From: Endozoicomonadaceae bacterium
GTDB taxonomy: Bacteria; Pseudomonadota; Gammaproteobacteria; Pseudomonadales; Endozoicomonadaceae
NCBI GenBank assembly: GCA_015163815.1
Contig: JAAOIJ010000072.1
Span: 1-36,559, forward strand
Direction: 5' to 3'
DNA length: 36,559 nucleotides
Positions 24,515 to 33,612 of the stretch are shown piece after piece (the first letter of the stretch is position 1; the number at the start of each line of letters is the position of its first letter). The position numbers and the translations under genes are program-made. Under the pieces are notes generated by a model. That model ran no database searches. It saw only the letters and a program-made list of their open reading frames with translations, and was not told where the DNA came from.

Positions 24515-24515
24515 A

Positions 24516-25160
24516 ATGGCTTCTTTATATTTTTATTATGCTGCAATGGATGCTGGAAAAAGTTCTTATCTTCTACAAGCTGCGCATAACTACCGTACAG
24601 CAGGTAAACGAGTTATTTTAATGAAACCTCAATGCGATACGCGCATTCAACCAAACTATATTGTGTCTCGTATTGGATTGAGTCATCAAGCACTGTTAAT
24701 TCAGCCAAAAGATCATTTATTTAAAATCATTCAAAAGGAAATAGTCGAGGATTCGTTAGCTTGTGTTATGGTTGATGAAGCGCAATTTTTGACAGTAGAA
24801 CAAGTATGGCACTTATCTGATATTGTAGATCAATTAAATATACCCGTGTTGTGTTTTGGTATTCGTACAGATGCTTTTGGTGATTTGTTTTCAGGTAGTC
24901 AAACTTTGTTAGGGATTGCAGATAAATTACATGAAATTAAAAGTATTTGTAAAAAATGTCATCGTAAAGCCAGTATGCAGCTTCGGTTAAATGAAGCAGG
25001 TCAGCCAATTCAAACAGGAACTCAAGTTTTTGTAGGGGCTAATGATCAATATTTAGCAGTATGTCGTAAACATTATAAATATTTGATGAAATCCTCTACT
25101 AACAAACCATGCAGTGTTGAATCTATCGCATTAGGATCAGAGATGCCTGTCAACGTTTAG
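24516..25160 (+). CDS. tdk: Thymidine kinase (type II)
   Basis: Tdk phosphorylates salvaged thymidine to dTMP. The 214-residue protein from ATG 24516 (MASLYFYYAAMDAGKSSYLL) matches the E. coli start; the frame from 24504 begins inside dsbD. The P-loop is AAMDAGKSS, the catalytic Glu is in MVDEAQFL, and the lasso/zinc part has CKKC and VCRKHY with the thymidine-binding segment around GTQVFVGANDQYLAVC. It is immediately downstream of dsbD and likely co-transcribed. Confidence 0.95.
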   Translation: MASLYFYYAAMDAGKSSYLLQAAHNYRTAGKRVILMKPQCDTRIQPNYIVSRIGLSHQALLIQPKDHLFKIIQKEIVEDSLACVMVDEAQFLTVEQVWHLSDIVDQLNIPVLCFGIRTDAFGDLFSGSQTLLGIADKLHEIKSICKKCHRKASMQLRLNEAGQPIQTGTQVFVGANDQYLAVCRKHYKYLMKSSTNKPCSVESIALGSEMPVNV

Positions 25161-25468
25161 TGGACTTATCAGACCTGTTATCAATCATGTGATGGCAAGC
25201 AAATATTGCTTTGCATCTTTGATTGTGTCATTTGAATAGATTGCCCTTCATGTTTAGACAAAATGCTTGGTTTCCTTTTCATAAGTTATAGTAGAAATAC
25301 GGATACAATCAAACCATTTATTGTAAAATATACCAATGAATAAACTATTTTGATGGTACGTATTGAGTCATCAGTCAGACATAGTATATTATTTTTTACC
25401 TTATGATCAGCTGATATCAATGAAATACCCCTATATTGAAATGTGAATCAATCAAAGGAGTTTTTATC
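25161..25468. other. Intergenic region between tdk and tsaE
   Basis: No gene is seen in these 308 bases. GCAAGCAA (25195-25202) and TTGCTTTGC (25206-25214) pair with one bulge around an ATA loop, but no T run follows, so it is a doubtful terminator. AAAGGAG at 25454-25460 is the tsaE ribosome-binding site. Confidence 0.5.
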
Positions 25469-25972
25469 ATGAGTGCCGATCATCATCAGTACTCGATTAA
25501 TGTATCACAAGAAAGTGATATGAAAAAATTTGGAAACACATTTGCTTTGGCTTCAAAAGGGCAAGGGATTATCTATCTTGAAGGGGCATTAGGGACAGGA
25601 AAAACAACTTTAAGTCGTAGTATTTTGAGAGCTTTAGGTGTTTCTGGAACTATTCGTAGTCCAACCTATACTTTAGTTGAAACGTATGTTTTACCTCCTC
25701 AACCCAATGAAATTCAGGATATCGCTTTACGATATATTTATCATTTAGATCTGTATCGAATACAAGATCCATATGAGTTATATGACATGGGTTTGAGAGA
25801 TTATCTGGATGAAACGTTATCCATGATGTTGATCGAATGGCCGAATATTGGAAAAAAAATGCTACCTGAGCCAGATTTGATTATTACAATACATATGATT
25901 AAAAAAACACGCCTTTTGTCTTGTCAAAGTCACAGTGCTTATGGAGAAAAAATAATCTATCAGTTGACGTAA
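25469..25972 (+). CDS. tsaE: tRNA t6A biosynthesis ATPase TsaE
   Basis: TsaE is the ATPase that with TsaB and TsaD forms N6-threonylcarbamoyladenosine at A37 of ANN-decoding tRNAs. The 167 residues from ATG 25469 (MSADHHQYSINVSQESD) follow AAAGGAG with 8 bases spacing; the 25436 start is upstream of that site and is rejected. Walker A is EGALGTGKTTLSRS, followed by the family signature SPTYTLVETY, the HLDLYRI strand and LIEWPN. It is slightly longer than E. coli TsaE (153), with an insert (VLPPQPNEIQDIALRY) before the HLDLYR strand. It opens the tsaE-amiB-mutL block. Confidence 0.94.
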   Translation: MSADHHQYSINVSQESDMKKFGNTFALASKGQGIIYLEGALGTGKTTLSRSILRALGVSGTIRSPTYTLVETYVLPPQPNEIQDIALRYIYHLDLYRIQDPYELYDMGLRDYLDETLSMMLIEWPNIGKKMLPEPDLIITIHMIKKTRLLSCQSHSAYGEKIIYQLT

Positions 25973-26019
25973 TACAAGGCATACTAGCATGACAAGGATT
26001 CATTGAGAAGGAGCTGAAT

Positions 26020-27045
26020 ATGTTAAGATATACACATCATGATGGTCTCTTTAGATTAATCAACAAAGACTGGATATATTATTTTATTTTTATCAGTTTA
26101 TTCCAAAATCTGATAGCTTATACGCAGACTCCAGCAATTAAAAAAGGATTACCTGTTTCAGATCAGCCAGTTAAAATATTAATAGATCCTGGTCATGGTG
26201 GAAGAGATTTTGGTGCGACATATGATGCTCATTATGAGAAAAATATTGCTTTAAATATTGCAAAAAAATTGCAACATCGACTCAATCAAATCACAGGAAT
26301 TCGAGCGGCTTTAACGCGCGAACAAGATGTCTTTGTCAAAGTGATTGATCGCCGAAGAATGGCTAGTCGCATGAAAGTAGATTTATTTATATCTATACAT
26401 GCTAATGCTAGCGATGACTCACATGTAAAAGGTGCTTTAGTTGTGACGTTGTCGCAACAAGGAATCAGTCGTTTGAATGATATTTGGCAACAAGAACCTT
26501 ATAAACATGCTTTACGGATACAAAGTGGCCCAAATAATATGTTATTAACCCCTTATCCTGTGCCGGTTTCTTCATTGATAACACGAACTTCTATTCGAAA
26601 TACAAGCATTTTAAGTCAATTATTAGCGCGTTCTGTATTAAATACACTCCAAGACAACCATATTTTGATTCATAATCATCATACTATGAAGCAAGATTTA
26701 ATCGTTTTACGAGCGCTTGATGTCCCTTCTATTTTAATTGAATCAGGCTTTATGACCAATGCGCAAGATTTGAAGCAGTTAACTTCTGCAAATTATCAGC
26801 ATCATTTTGCAGATAGTGTAACGCAAGGGTTGATTGATTATCTCAATAAATGCCCACCTGAAGGAACTTATGCGGTTAATCATATGATATACTATACCCC
26901 GAATGATTATATTGTAAAAGCAGGCGATACATTATTAAAAATTGCAAAACAATTTAATCTATCTTTGAATCAAATTAAAACATTGAATTATTTGAATATA
27001 AACGATATGCCAAAAATTGGCGTACGATTAAAACTTAAAAATTGA
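26020..27045 (+). CDS. amiB: N-acetylmuramoyl-L-alanine amidase with LysM, AmiB type
   Basis: This Amidase_3 enzyme cuts the stem peptide from MurNAc to split daughter-cell walls. A signal peptide with a long n-region covers about 1-35 (hydrophobic YYFIFISLFQNLIAY). The catalytic domain starts almost at once (KILIDPGHGGRDFGA): zinc ligands His59, Glu73 and His127 (SIHANA), catalytic Glu241 (LIESGFMTN). A single LysM domain (YIVKAGDTLLKIAKQFNLS, about 296-340) would bind peptidoglycan. The N-terminal AMIN domain that E. coli AmiB and AmiC use for septal targeting is absent. AAGGAG lies 6 bases before ATG 26020. The amiB-mutL adjacency supports the name. Confidence 0.92.
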   Translation: MLRYTHHDGLFRLINKDWIYYFIFISLFQNLIAYTQTPAIKKGLPVSDQPVKILIDPGHGGRDFGATYDAHYEKNIALNIAKKLQHRLNQITGIRAALTREQDVFVKVIDRRRMASRMKVDLFISIHANASDDSHVKGALVVTLSQQGISRLNDIWQQEPYKHALRIQSGPNNMLLTPYPVPVSSLITRTSIRNTSILSQLLARSVLNTLQDNHILIHNHHTMKQDLIVLRALDVPSILIESGFMTNAQDLKQLTSANYQHHFADSVTQGLIDYLNKCPPEGTYAVNHMIYYTPNDYIVKAGDTLLKIAKQFNLSLNQIKTLNYLNINDMPKIGVRLKLKN

Positions 27046-27395
27046 GCACCATGTAACATGGCATAACGTATGTAATCATTGATATAAATGATAATAAAAA
27101 ATAAGAGCATGACAGGGATGTGATGTGTTGATATTGTATTGAACTCAGTTACAAAGTATGTTGTCTGTTTTATATCAACCATCATGGCTTGATATACGAT
27201 TGCTTATGCTTTGAATGTTTTGTAATAGATGATCGGTTCTCCCTATCCAATCTAAATGAATGCAGATGACTAGATTTCTCAGATGATCTGCATATAGAGC
27301 GATATTGCTTTGATGTGAAACTGAATAATTCATCAGATACTCATGATGAGTGGATTTTTAAATTTGTTTGATTCCTGAATAAGAGTAATGGTTTT
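27046..27395. other. Intergenic region between amiB and mutL
   Basis: No gene is seen in 350 bases. CCATGTAACATGG (27049-27061) is a small hairpin right after the amiB stop. TATATCAA (27171-27178) and TTGATATA (27189-27196) form a perfect 8-bp inverted repeat whose centre contains CCATCATGG. Neither has a T run. The second could be an operator for mutL or a structured leader element. Confidence 0.45.
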
Positions 27396-29282
27396 ATGTC
27401 GCATATTCAAGTATTGTCTATACAGCTTGCCAATCAAATTGCTGCAGGAGAAGTCATTGAACGACCTGCCGCTATTGCAAAAGAATTATTAGAAAATAGC
27501 TTAGATGCACAAGCGCATCATATTGAAATTGAAGTTGAAGGTGGCGGTGTAAAGCGTTTTTTTATTCGAGATGATGGAGTGGGTATTTGCCAAGCAGATT
27601 TATCTTTAGCTTTACAGCCGCATGCAACCAGTAAAATTGCGAATTTAGCTGATTTAGAATCGGTGTGTACATTAGGTTTTCGAGGAGAAGCTTTAGCTTC
27701 AATTAGTGCTGTATCTCAATTAACATTAACTTCTCGCATAGCATCAGAAGACCCAGGATGGTGTGTGCATTGCGAAGGTGTTTTTATGAAACCAGTCATC
27801 ACACCTGCACCACATCCTGTGGGAACCAGCGTAGAAGTGTGTGAGTTATTTTTTAATGTGCCAGCACGCAGAAAGTTTTTACGGCATGAAAAAACAGAAT
27901 ATCATGCTTTAGAAGAAGCGATAAAAAAAATTGCATTAAGTCGGTATGATGTGGCGATTTCACTTAAAAATAATCAAAAATTAGTGTATCAATTTCGAAT
28001 AGCTGAGACACAAAAAGAAAAAGAACAGCGGATTGCTACTTGTTTTAAGCAAGATTTTATTGATCACTCAGTATATATTGATAGCCAGATTAATGACTTA
28101 AAATTACAAGGATGGATTGGACTCCCAACATATTCCAGAGGTCGAGCAGATCAGCAATATTTTTATCTGAATGGCCGTGCTATTAAAGATAAAATCGTCA
28201 GTCATGCAATTAAACAAGCTTATCAAGATGTATTATATCATGGCCGACATCCTGTATTTGTTTTATATTTATCGATGAATCCAGAAGAAGTGGATGTAAA
28301 TGTTCATCCCAGTAAGCAAGAGGTTCGCTTTATAGATCAAAGTCGTATTCATCAATTTATTACAACGCGAATTCAGCATGCAATTGCCACAGTAAGGCCT
28401 GAAAGTACGATAGAAATGAGCTCCAATAAACTCTCTCCTTTATTAATATCTTCTAATACACAGCAAGAATTAAAGCAAGCTCGACCTTTTAAATCATTTG
28501 GATCTAATCGCTCATTGGATGATTCAGAAGATATTTTAATTGTCGAATCAAATGATGCAGGTATTTCAAATACGGCATTACCTATTTTATCTCATCCAAC
28601 ATTGATGTTGAATGAACAAAAACCTGAAAAACAAGCTGAAATCATATCACCATCTCAAGAAATGCTTGCAAAATCGGCTGTATTGCCAGATTTACAAATG
28701 CCTCCGTTAGGATTTGCATTAGCCCAATTATTAGGTGTCTTTATTTTATCTGAAAATAAACAAGGATTAATTATTGTTGACATGCATGCTGCACATGAAC
28801 GTATTGTCTACGAGAGAATGAAAAAACAATGGCAAGAGAAAAAAATAGAAAAACAATTGTTATTATTACCGCAATCGATTGACATTAACAATGAAGAGAT
28901 GTTGTGCTTAGAAAAATCGCATAGCTTATTGAATGAACTAGGATTTGAAGTCGTATCAGGAGGAGAAACTCAAGCGATTATTCGAGCTGTTCCTAGTTTG
29001 CTGAAAGCATCTGATCATGAAGTATTAGTGAGATCTGTCTTCAAAGAATTCATGGAATATGGCGATAGTGTGCATACAGATCAGATGATGAATCAAATTT
29101 TGGGTAATATAGCTTGCCATGCTGCAATTCGTGCGAATAGACGGCTTACTTTGCCAGAAATGAATGCATTATTGCGTGATATTGAAAGCACCGAACGTAG
29201 CGGGCAGTGCAATCATGGCAGACCTACTTGGATTCATTTGGATAAAAAACAAATGGATCAGTTATTTTTAAGAGGACGTTAA
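27396..29282 (+). CDS. mutL: DNA mismatch repair protein MutL, endonuclease type
   Basis: MutL links MutS mismatch recognition to strand incision. The 628-residue protein begins MSHIQVLSIQLANQIAAGEV. GHKL ATPase motifs: KELLENSLDA, RDDGVGI, HATSKI and TLGFRGEAL. A low-complexity linker covers about 335-430. The C-terminal domain carries DMHAAHERIVYE (462-473), close to the DQHA(X)2E(X)4E metal motif of endonuclease MutLs, plus ACHAAIRAN and NHGRPTW; E. coli MutL, which works with MutH, lacks these. The Gln of DQHA is Met463 here. The inference is that this organism has no MutH. The ribosome-binding site is weak. miaA follows at once. Confidence 0.95.
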   Translation: MSHIQVLSIQLANQIAAGEVIERPAAIAKELLENSLDAQAHHIEIEVEGGGVKRFFIRDDGVGICQADLSLALQPHATSKIANLADLESVCTLGFRGEALASISAVSQLTLTSRIASEDPGWCVHCEGVFMKPVITPAPHPVGTSVEVCELFFNVPARRKFLRHEKTEYHALEEAIKKIALSRYDVAISLKNNQKLVYQFRIAETQKEKEQRIATCFKQDFIDHSVYIDSQINDLKLQGWIGLPTYSRGRADQQYFYLNGRAIKDKIVSHAIKQAYQDVLYHGRHPVFVLYLSMNPEEVDVNVHPSKQEVRFIDQSRIHQFITTRIQHAIATVRPESTIEMSSNKLSPLLISSNTQQELKQARPFKSFGSNRSLDDSEDILIVESNDAGISNTALPILSHPTLMLNEQKPEKQAEIISPSQEMLAKSAVLPDLQMPPLGFALAQLLGVFILSENKQGLIIVDMHAAHERIVYERMKKQWQEKKIEKQLLLLPQSIDINNEEMLCLEKSHSLLNELGFEVVSGGETQAIIRAVPSLLKASDHEVLVRSVFKEFMEYGDSVHTDQMMNQILGNIACHAAIRANRRLTLPEMNALLRDIESTERSGQCNHGRPTWIHLDKKQMDQLFLRGR

Positions 29283-29368
29283 GCGCAATATTATTGTATA
29301 ATGATGGACGTTCTGTTCAAGTTTTTATTGCTTATTTTTATACTATTTTTGATAGTAGGTTTATTATA

Positions 29369-30328
29369 TTGCATTTGAATCATCACATTATTTGTCTTAT
29401 GGGTCCTACAGCATCAGGCAAAACGAAATTAGCTATGCATTTATGTGATCATTTTCCATGTGATATTATTAGTGTGGATTCAGCGCAAGTCTACCAAGGT
29501 TTAGATATTGGTACGGCTAAGATTTCAATTCAAGATCAGTTAAAATATCCGCATCATTTACTCGATATTTGTACACCAGATCAAGCTTATTCTGTCTCTT
29601 TATTTAAACAAGATGCAACGCGTTTAATTCAAGCTAGCTGGGAAAAACAACGAATACCTTTATTAGTGGGTGGAACAATGCTTTATTTTCATTCACTAAT
29701 CAATGATTTATCAGTTTTGCCGCCTGCAAATGAAGCCATTCGAAATCAAATTAATGATATGGCTCAAAGTGATCAAGGATGGCAAGCCGTGCATGATTAT
29801 TTAAAGACAATTGACCCAATTTCAGCAGCTAGAATACATGTCAATGATAAACAACGTTTGCAGCGTGCAGTAGAAGTGTATCTCATTTCTGGCCAATCTT
29901 TAACTGTGCTCCAAAATAACATGAATCAATTGAAGCCTTATCACGCTTGTAATATTTTATTAACACCAACAAATCGCTCTATTTTGCATGAACAAATCTC
30001 GCATCGATGTCAGTATATGTTTGATCATGGTTTTATTGAAGAAGTGGAGCAATTATATCAGACTGGTTTGTTAAACTTATCCATGCCTTCCATGCGTGCT
30101 GTAGGTTATCGTCAAGTATGGGCGTATTTAGAAGGGACTTTATCTCACTCACATTTATTAGAAAAGTGTATAATAGCCACGCGGCAATTAGCAAAACGAC
30201 AGCTTACTTGGTTGCGAAGCTGGCCAAAACCGCATATGTATTTAGATAGTTTTGCCAAAAATTGGATGTTTGATGCATTACAACATGTAGAATATTGGAT
30301 TAAAAACTTTAAAATGGATCAAAAATAG
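29369..30328 (+). CDS. miaA: tRNA dimethylallyltransferase MiaA
   Basis: MiaA adds a dimethylallyl group to N6 of A37 in UNN-decoding tRNAs. The P-loop GPTASGKTKL, SVDSAQVYQGLDIGTAK, PLLVGGTMLYF, and RQLAKRQLTWLR are diagnostic. The start is uncertain because no ATG precedes the P-loop within reach; the ATG at 29399 lies in the P-loop strand. I prefer TTG 29369 (MHLNHHIICLMGPTASG, 319 residues), with AGTAGGT 8 bases upstream and a length close to the 316 of E. coli. A TTG at 29294 gives 344 residues but overlaps a TATAAT at 29297-29302 that could be a promoter for miaA-hfq. It follows mutL by 86 bases. Confidence 0.93.
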   Translation: MHLNHHIICLMGPTASGKTKLAMHLCDHFPCDIISVDSAQVYQGLDIGTAKISIQDQLKYPHHLLDICTPDQAYSVSLFKQDATRLIQASWEKQRIPLLVGGTMLYFHSLINDLSVLPPANEAIRNQINDMAQSDQGWQAVHDYLKTIDPISAARIHVNDKQRLQRAVEVYLISGQSLTVLQNNMNQLKPYHACNILLTPTNRSILHEQISHRCQYMFDHGFIEEVEQLYQTGLLNLSMPSMRAVGYRQVWAYLEGTLSHSHLLEKCIIATRQLAKRQLTWLRSWPKPHMYLDSFAKNWMFDALQHVEYWIKNFKMDQK

Positions 30329-30543
30329 ACAAATTGATGAAAGTATTTATGAAATAAGTTAATTTGTTTTTGATATAGAGTAGTGTCTAGATAAAAAAAT
30401 GTGTATCATATTAACTTTTTAATTCAGAAAAAAATATTATGAAGTGAATGGCAATCAAAAATACACAACTGGGTGATTTATGTGAATGTAGTTTATCGCA
30501 TAAATATACTGATCAATCATAACTATATTAAAGGAGTATTGAA

Positions 30544-30810
30544 ATGTCAAAAGGGCATTCCTTACAAGACCCTTACTTAAATATATTGCGAAAAGAGCGC
30601 ATTCCTGTCTCAATTTATTTAGTTAATGGTATAAAATTACAAGGTCAAGTTGAGTCATTTGATCAATTTGTCATTTTACTAAAAAATACAGTGAGTCAAA
30701 TGGTCTATAAGCATGCTATCTCTACAGTCGTGCCTAGTCGACCAATTTGTTTAGCAGTCAGTGATGATGATGTAAACTCAGAATATGCTGACGATTTAAA
30801 TCATGAGTAA
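30544..30810 (+). CDS. hfq: RNA chaperone Hfq
   Basis: Hfq is a hexameric Sm-like ring that pairs small RNAs with mRNAs. Residues 1-67 are nearly those of E. coli: SLQDPYLNILRKERIPVSIY, VNGIKLQGQVESFDQFVILL and the Sm2 motif YKHAISTVVPSRP. Gln8 and the rim patch Arg16-Lys17-Arg19 (E. coli Arg-Arg-Arg) are kept. The C-terminal tail is short and acidic (VSDDDVNSEYADDLNHE), giving 88 residues against 102. AAAGGAGT lies before ATG 30544. A 215-base gap separates it from miaA and may hold its own promoter, but I could not fix one. Confidence 0.97.
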   Translation: MSKGHSLQDPYLNILRKERIPVSIYLVNGIKLQGQVESFDQFVILLKNTVSQMVYKHAISTVVPSRPICLAVSDDDVNSEYADDLNHE

Positions 30811-30880
30811 TATGAAACAATAGTACATGTGTTAAATACAGAATCACACGATTAATTTCATGCTTCATTTGGAGTTAAAA

Positions 30881-32200
30881 ATGAATCGTGTGTTTATTAT
30901 TGATTATGTGTCTGAAGGTGACTGTTTGTTTTTTGAAAGACATGCTGGTGGTGAAAAATCATTATTAATCCACATTGAGAAATTTCTTCATTCAGAACAA
31001 GAAGATATTCATGAATTTTCTGAATTAGCGCAAGCATCTGGAGTTGAGATATTAGATCTACTGTCAGTTAAAGGAGATCAGCCTAATCCGCGTTTTTTCA
31101 TTTCCAGTGGTAAAGTGAAAGACATTACGAATAGGGTACAATTGCTGTGTGTTGAATTAGTCTTAGTGAATGGCATTTTATCTCCCACACAAGAACGTAA
31201 CTTAGAACGTGAATTTAAATGTCGTGTTCTGGATCGTGTTGGGTTAATTTTAGATATTTTTGCACAACGCGTCCGGACACATGAAGGTAAATTACAAGTT
31301 GAATTAGCGCAATTAGAATATATGAGTACACGCTTGATTCGTGGTTGGACTCATTTGGAACGTCAAAAAGGTGGTGTTGGCCTGCGAGGCCCTGGTGAAA
31401 CACAGTTAGAAACAGATCGTAGATTATTAAAAATACGGATCAAGTCAATTCATGCTAGACTTGATAAAGTTCGCTCACAGCGTGAGCAAACACGAAGAGC
31501 TCGAACGAAAGCAGAAATGCCTCAAATTTCAATTGTCGGTTATACGAATGCAGGCAAATCAACGCTATTTAATCGCGTAACAGATTCAAATGTATATGTT
31601 GAAGATCAGTTGTTTGCGACACTCGACCCGACATTACGCCGTATTGATTTACCGCATGCTGGACCTGCTATTTTAGTGGATACAGTTGGTTTTATTCGGC
31701 ATTTACCTCATAGACTGATTAACGCTTTTCGTGCCACATTAGAAGAATCAGTGAATGCCACTTTATTGATTCATGTTGTTGATGCCTCTAATGAGGAAAA
31801 AATGGAACATATTGATCAAGTATCGCTCGTACTGCAAGAAATTGAAGCAGATCATATTCCTCAGTTATTAGTTTATAATAAAATTGATAAAATATCAGGA
31901 ATAGAGCCTAGAATTGATCGTGATGCAGCGGGTGTGCCTCAAGCAGTCTGGCTATCATCGCTCAATCAGGAAGCAATACCATTATTATTCGAAGCATTAT
32001 CTGAGCGTATAGCTCAATCGTTATCTTATTACTCGCTTAAATTAAAGCCAGAACAAGGGCGATTGCGTTCGAAGTTTTATGAATTAGGTGTTGTTATACA
32101 AGAATCTTACTTAGAAGATGGGCAAATTCAATTAGACATTGCTTTGCCAAAAACAATGTATGATAAAGTGATGATGAATGATGCCTATCATATATCGTAA
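30881..32200 (+). CDS. hflX: Ribosome-associated GTPase HflX
   Basis: HflX is a GTPase that binds the 50S subunit and splits stalled or heat-damaged ribosomes. The 439-residue form starts at ATG 30881 (MNRVFIIDYVSEGDC), 6 bases after GGAG; the upstream ATG 30860 lacks a site. The N-terminal HflX domain has NGILSPTQERNLEREF and RVLDRVGLILDIFAQRVRTHEGKLQVELAQ. A coiled region with GGVGLRGPGETQLETDRR precedes the G domain: GYTNAGKST (G1), FATLDPT (G2), DTVGFIRHLPH (G3), YNKIDK (G4). It follows hfq by 70 bases, as in E. coli. Confidence 0.96.
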   Translation: MNRVFIIDYVSEGDCLFFERHAGGEKSLLIHIEKFLHSEQEDIHEFSELAQASGVEILDLLSVKGDQPNPRFFISSGKVKDITNRVQLLCVELVLVNGILSPTQERNLEREFKCRVLDRVGLILDIFAQRVRTHEGKLQVELAQLEYMSTRLIRGWTHLERQKGGVGLRGPGETQLETDRRLLKIRIKSIHARLDKVRSQREQTRRARTKAEMPQISIVGYTNAGKSTLFNRVTDSNVYVEDQLFATLDPTLRRIDLPHAGPAILVDTVGFIRHLPHRLINAFRATLEESVNATLLIHVVDASNEEKMEHIDQVSLVLQEIEADHIPQLLVYNKIDKISGIEPRIDRDAAGVPQAVWLSSLNQEAIPLLFEALSERIAQSLSYYSLKLKPEQGRLRSKFYELGVVIQESYLEDGQIQLDIALPKTMYDKVMMNDAYHIS

Positions 32201-32415
32201 TATTTAGTAGCTATATGATGAGCTTATATTGACAAATGCATGATTTTTATTCAGACTAATTTATTTTTAATATACTGTGTGAATTTGAATGGATCTATTC
32301 ATTGTTTAATCATGGTAAATTAATCGGGCTGTAGTATGAAATATGAGGAAGTTTTTCAGTTATGACGCAAACATGGATAGAGACCTGTATTCAATTTTAT
32401 ATAAGGGGAAAATGA

Positions 32416-33612
32416 ATGTCTTGGAATACACCGGGTAATGATAGCGACCCCTGGGGGAAAACGTCAGGTCATCGAAAACCTGATCATCAAGGCCCACCAA
32501 ATTTAGATGAAATTGTTAAAAAAATCAGTGATTTTTTGAGAAAATCTAAATCAAAAGGTTCAAAAGGTTCAAAAGGTTCAAGTGGATCAGGCCAATCATC
32601 TGGTGGATTTGGATGGGTTTTTGGTTTTTTTGCCTTAATATTTTCAGCTTACTTATATATGGCTGTTTTTATTGTTGATGAAAAAGAACGAGCTGTTATT
32701 TTGCGTTTTGGAAAATATACTGAAACATTTGGGCCCGGATTGCATATTCACTTTCCACCGATAGATAAAAAATATAAAACACAAGTAACCGGTTTTCGAG
32801 TTTATCATGTCAATCAAGAAATGTTGACCAAAGATGAAAATATTGTACAAGTATCCTTATCAGTTCAGTACAACATTTCTGATGTAAAAGATTATGAGTT
32901 AAAAGTTGCTTCGCCTATTATTAGTTTAGAAGAAGCCACACAAAGTGCTTTACGTCATGTCGTCGGTAGCTCTTCTATGCATGGTGTCTTGACCGAAGGT
33001 CGAGAATTGCTTGCAGAACAAGTGAAGTTGAGATTACAAACATATCTTGATAATTATAAAACTGGATTATTAGTATCTCGTGTGAACGTTGAAAGTGCTC
33101 AACCCCCTAAATCTGTTCAAGCTGCCTTTGATGATGTGATTAGAGCGAGAGAAGATGAAGAACGTTATAAAAACTTTGCGGAAGCTTATTCTAATCAAGT
33201 GATTCCAGAAGCACGAGGAGAAGCGCAAAAACTGATTGAAAAAGCGTTAGCATATAAATCAGAAGTTGTCGCTTTAGCAGAAGGTGAGGCTGCTCGTTTT
33301 AAATCTATTCTCACAGAATATAAAGAATCACCTAAGATCACGCGTGAACGACTTTATTTAACGATGATGCAAGATGTTTTAGGTCAATCTTCTAAATTAT
33401 TAATCGATGATCAAAATGCTGGGAATGTATTTTATTTGCCGTTGGATCAATTAATGAAGCAGAAAGAAAAACTGCTCGATGAAAAAAATAACAATACTAA
33501 CCATCATTTTACTTCACCTCAAACGCAAACAACAATTAATGAGGCAATGAAAAAGAAGCAATCTGTAAATGCAAAACAGTTTAATATGCGTGATAGGAGT
33601 GCTCGACCATGA
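32416..33612 (+). CDS. hflK: FtsH modulator subunit HflK
   Basis: HflK forms with HflC a large SPFH assembly around the FtsH protease on the periplasmic side of the inner membrane. The 398-residue protein has a cytoplasmic Gly/Ser/Lys-rich N-terminus with the DPWGK start typical of HflK, one membrane helix (FGWVFGFFALIFSAYLYMAV, about 74-93), then the SPFH domain from EKERAVILRFGKY and a long charged coiled coil (EARGEAQKLIEKALAYKSE). A perfect triple 9-bp repeat (TCAAAAGGT, from 32551) encodes SKG units in the N-terminal linker. AGGGG precedes ATG 32416. It overlaps hflC in ATGA. Confidence 0.95.
   Translation: MSWNTPGNDSDPWGKTSGHRKPDHQGPPNLDEIVKKISDFLRKSKSKGSKGSKGSSGSGQSSGGFGWVFGFFALIFSAYLYMAVFIVDEKERAVILRFGKYTETFGPGLHIHFPPIDKKYKTQVTGFRVYHVNQEMLTKDENIVQVSLSVQYNISDVKDYELKVASPIISLEEATQSALRHVVGSSSMHGVLTEGRELLAEQVKLRLQTYLDNYKTGLLVSRVNVESAQPPKSVQAAFDDVIRAREDEERYKNFAEAYSNQVIPEARGEAQKLIEKALAYKSEVVALAEGEAARFKSILTEYKESPKITRERLYLTMMQDVLGQSSKLLIDDQNAGNVFYLPLDQLMKQKEKLLDEKNNNTNHHFTSPQTQTTINEAMKKKQSVNAKQFNMRDRSARP

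Noticed and set aside
27046..27395. tRNA or small RNA gene in the amiB-mutL gap
   Set aside because: No cloverleaf with a GTTCRA-type arm and no clear promoter-terminator pair were found; only two short inverted repeats.
29294..29368. Extended miaA N-terminus from TTG 29294
   Set aside because: The added 25 residues have no family match, and the start overlaps a TATAAT; the TTG at 29369 has a better ribosome-binding site and gives the usual length.
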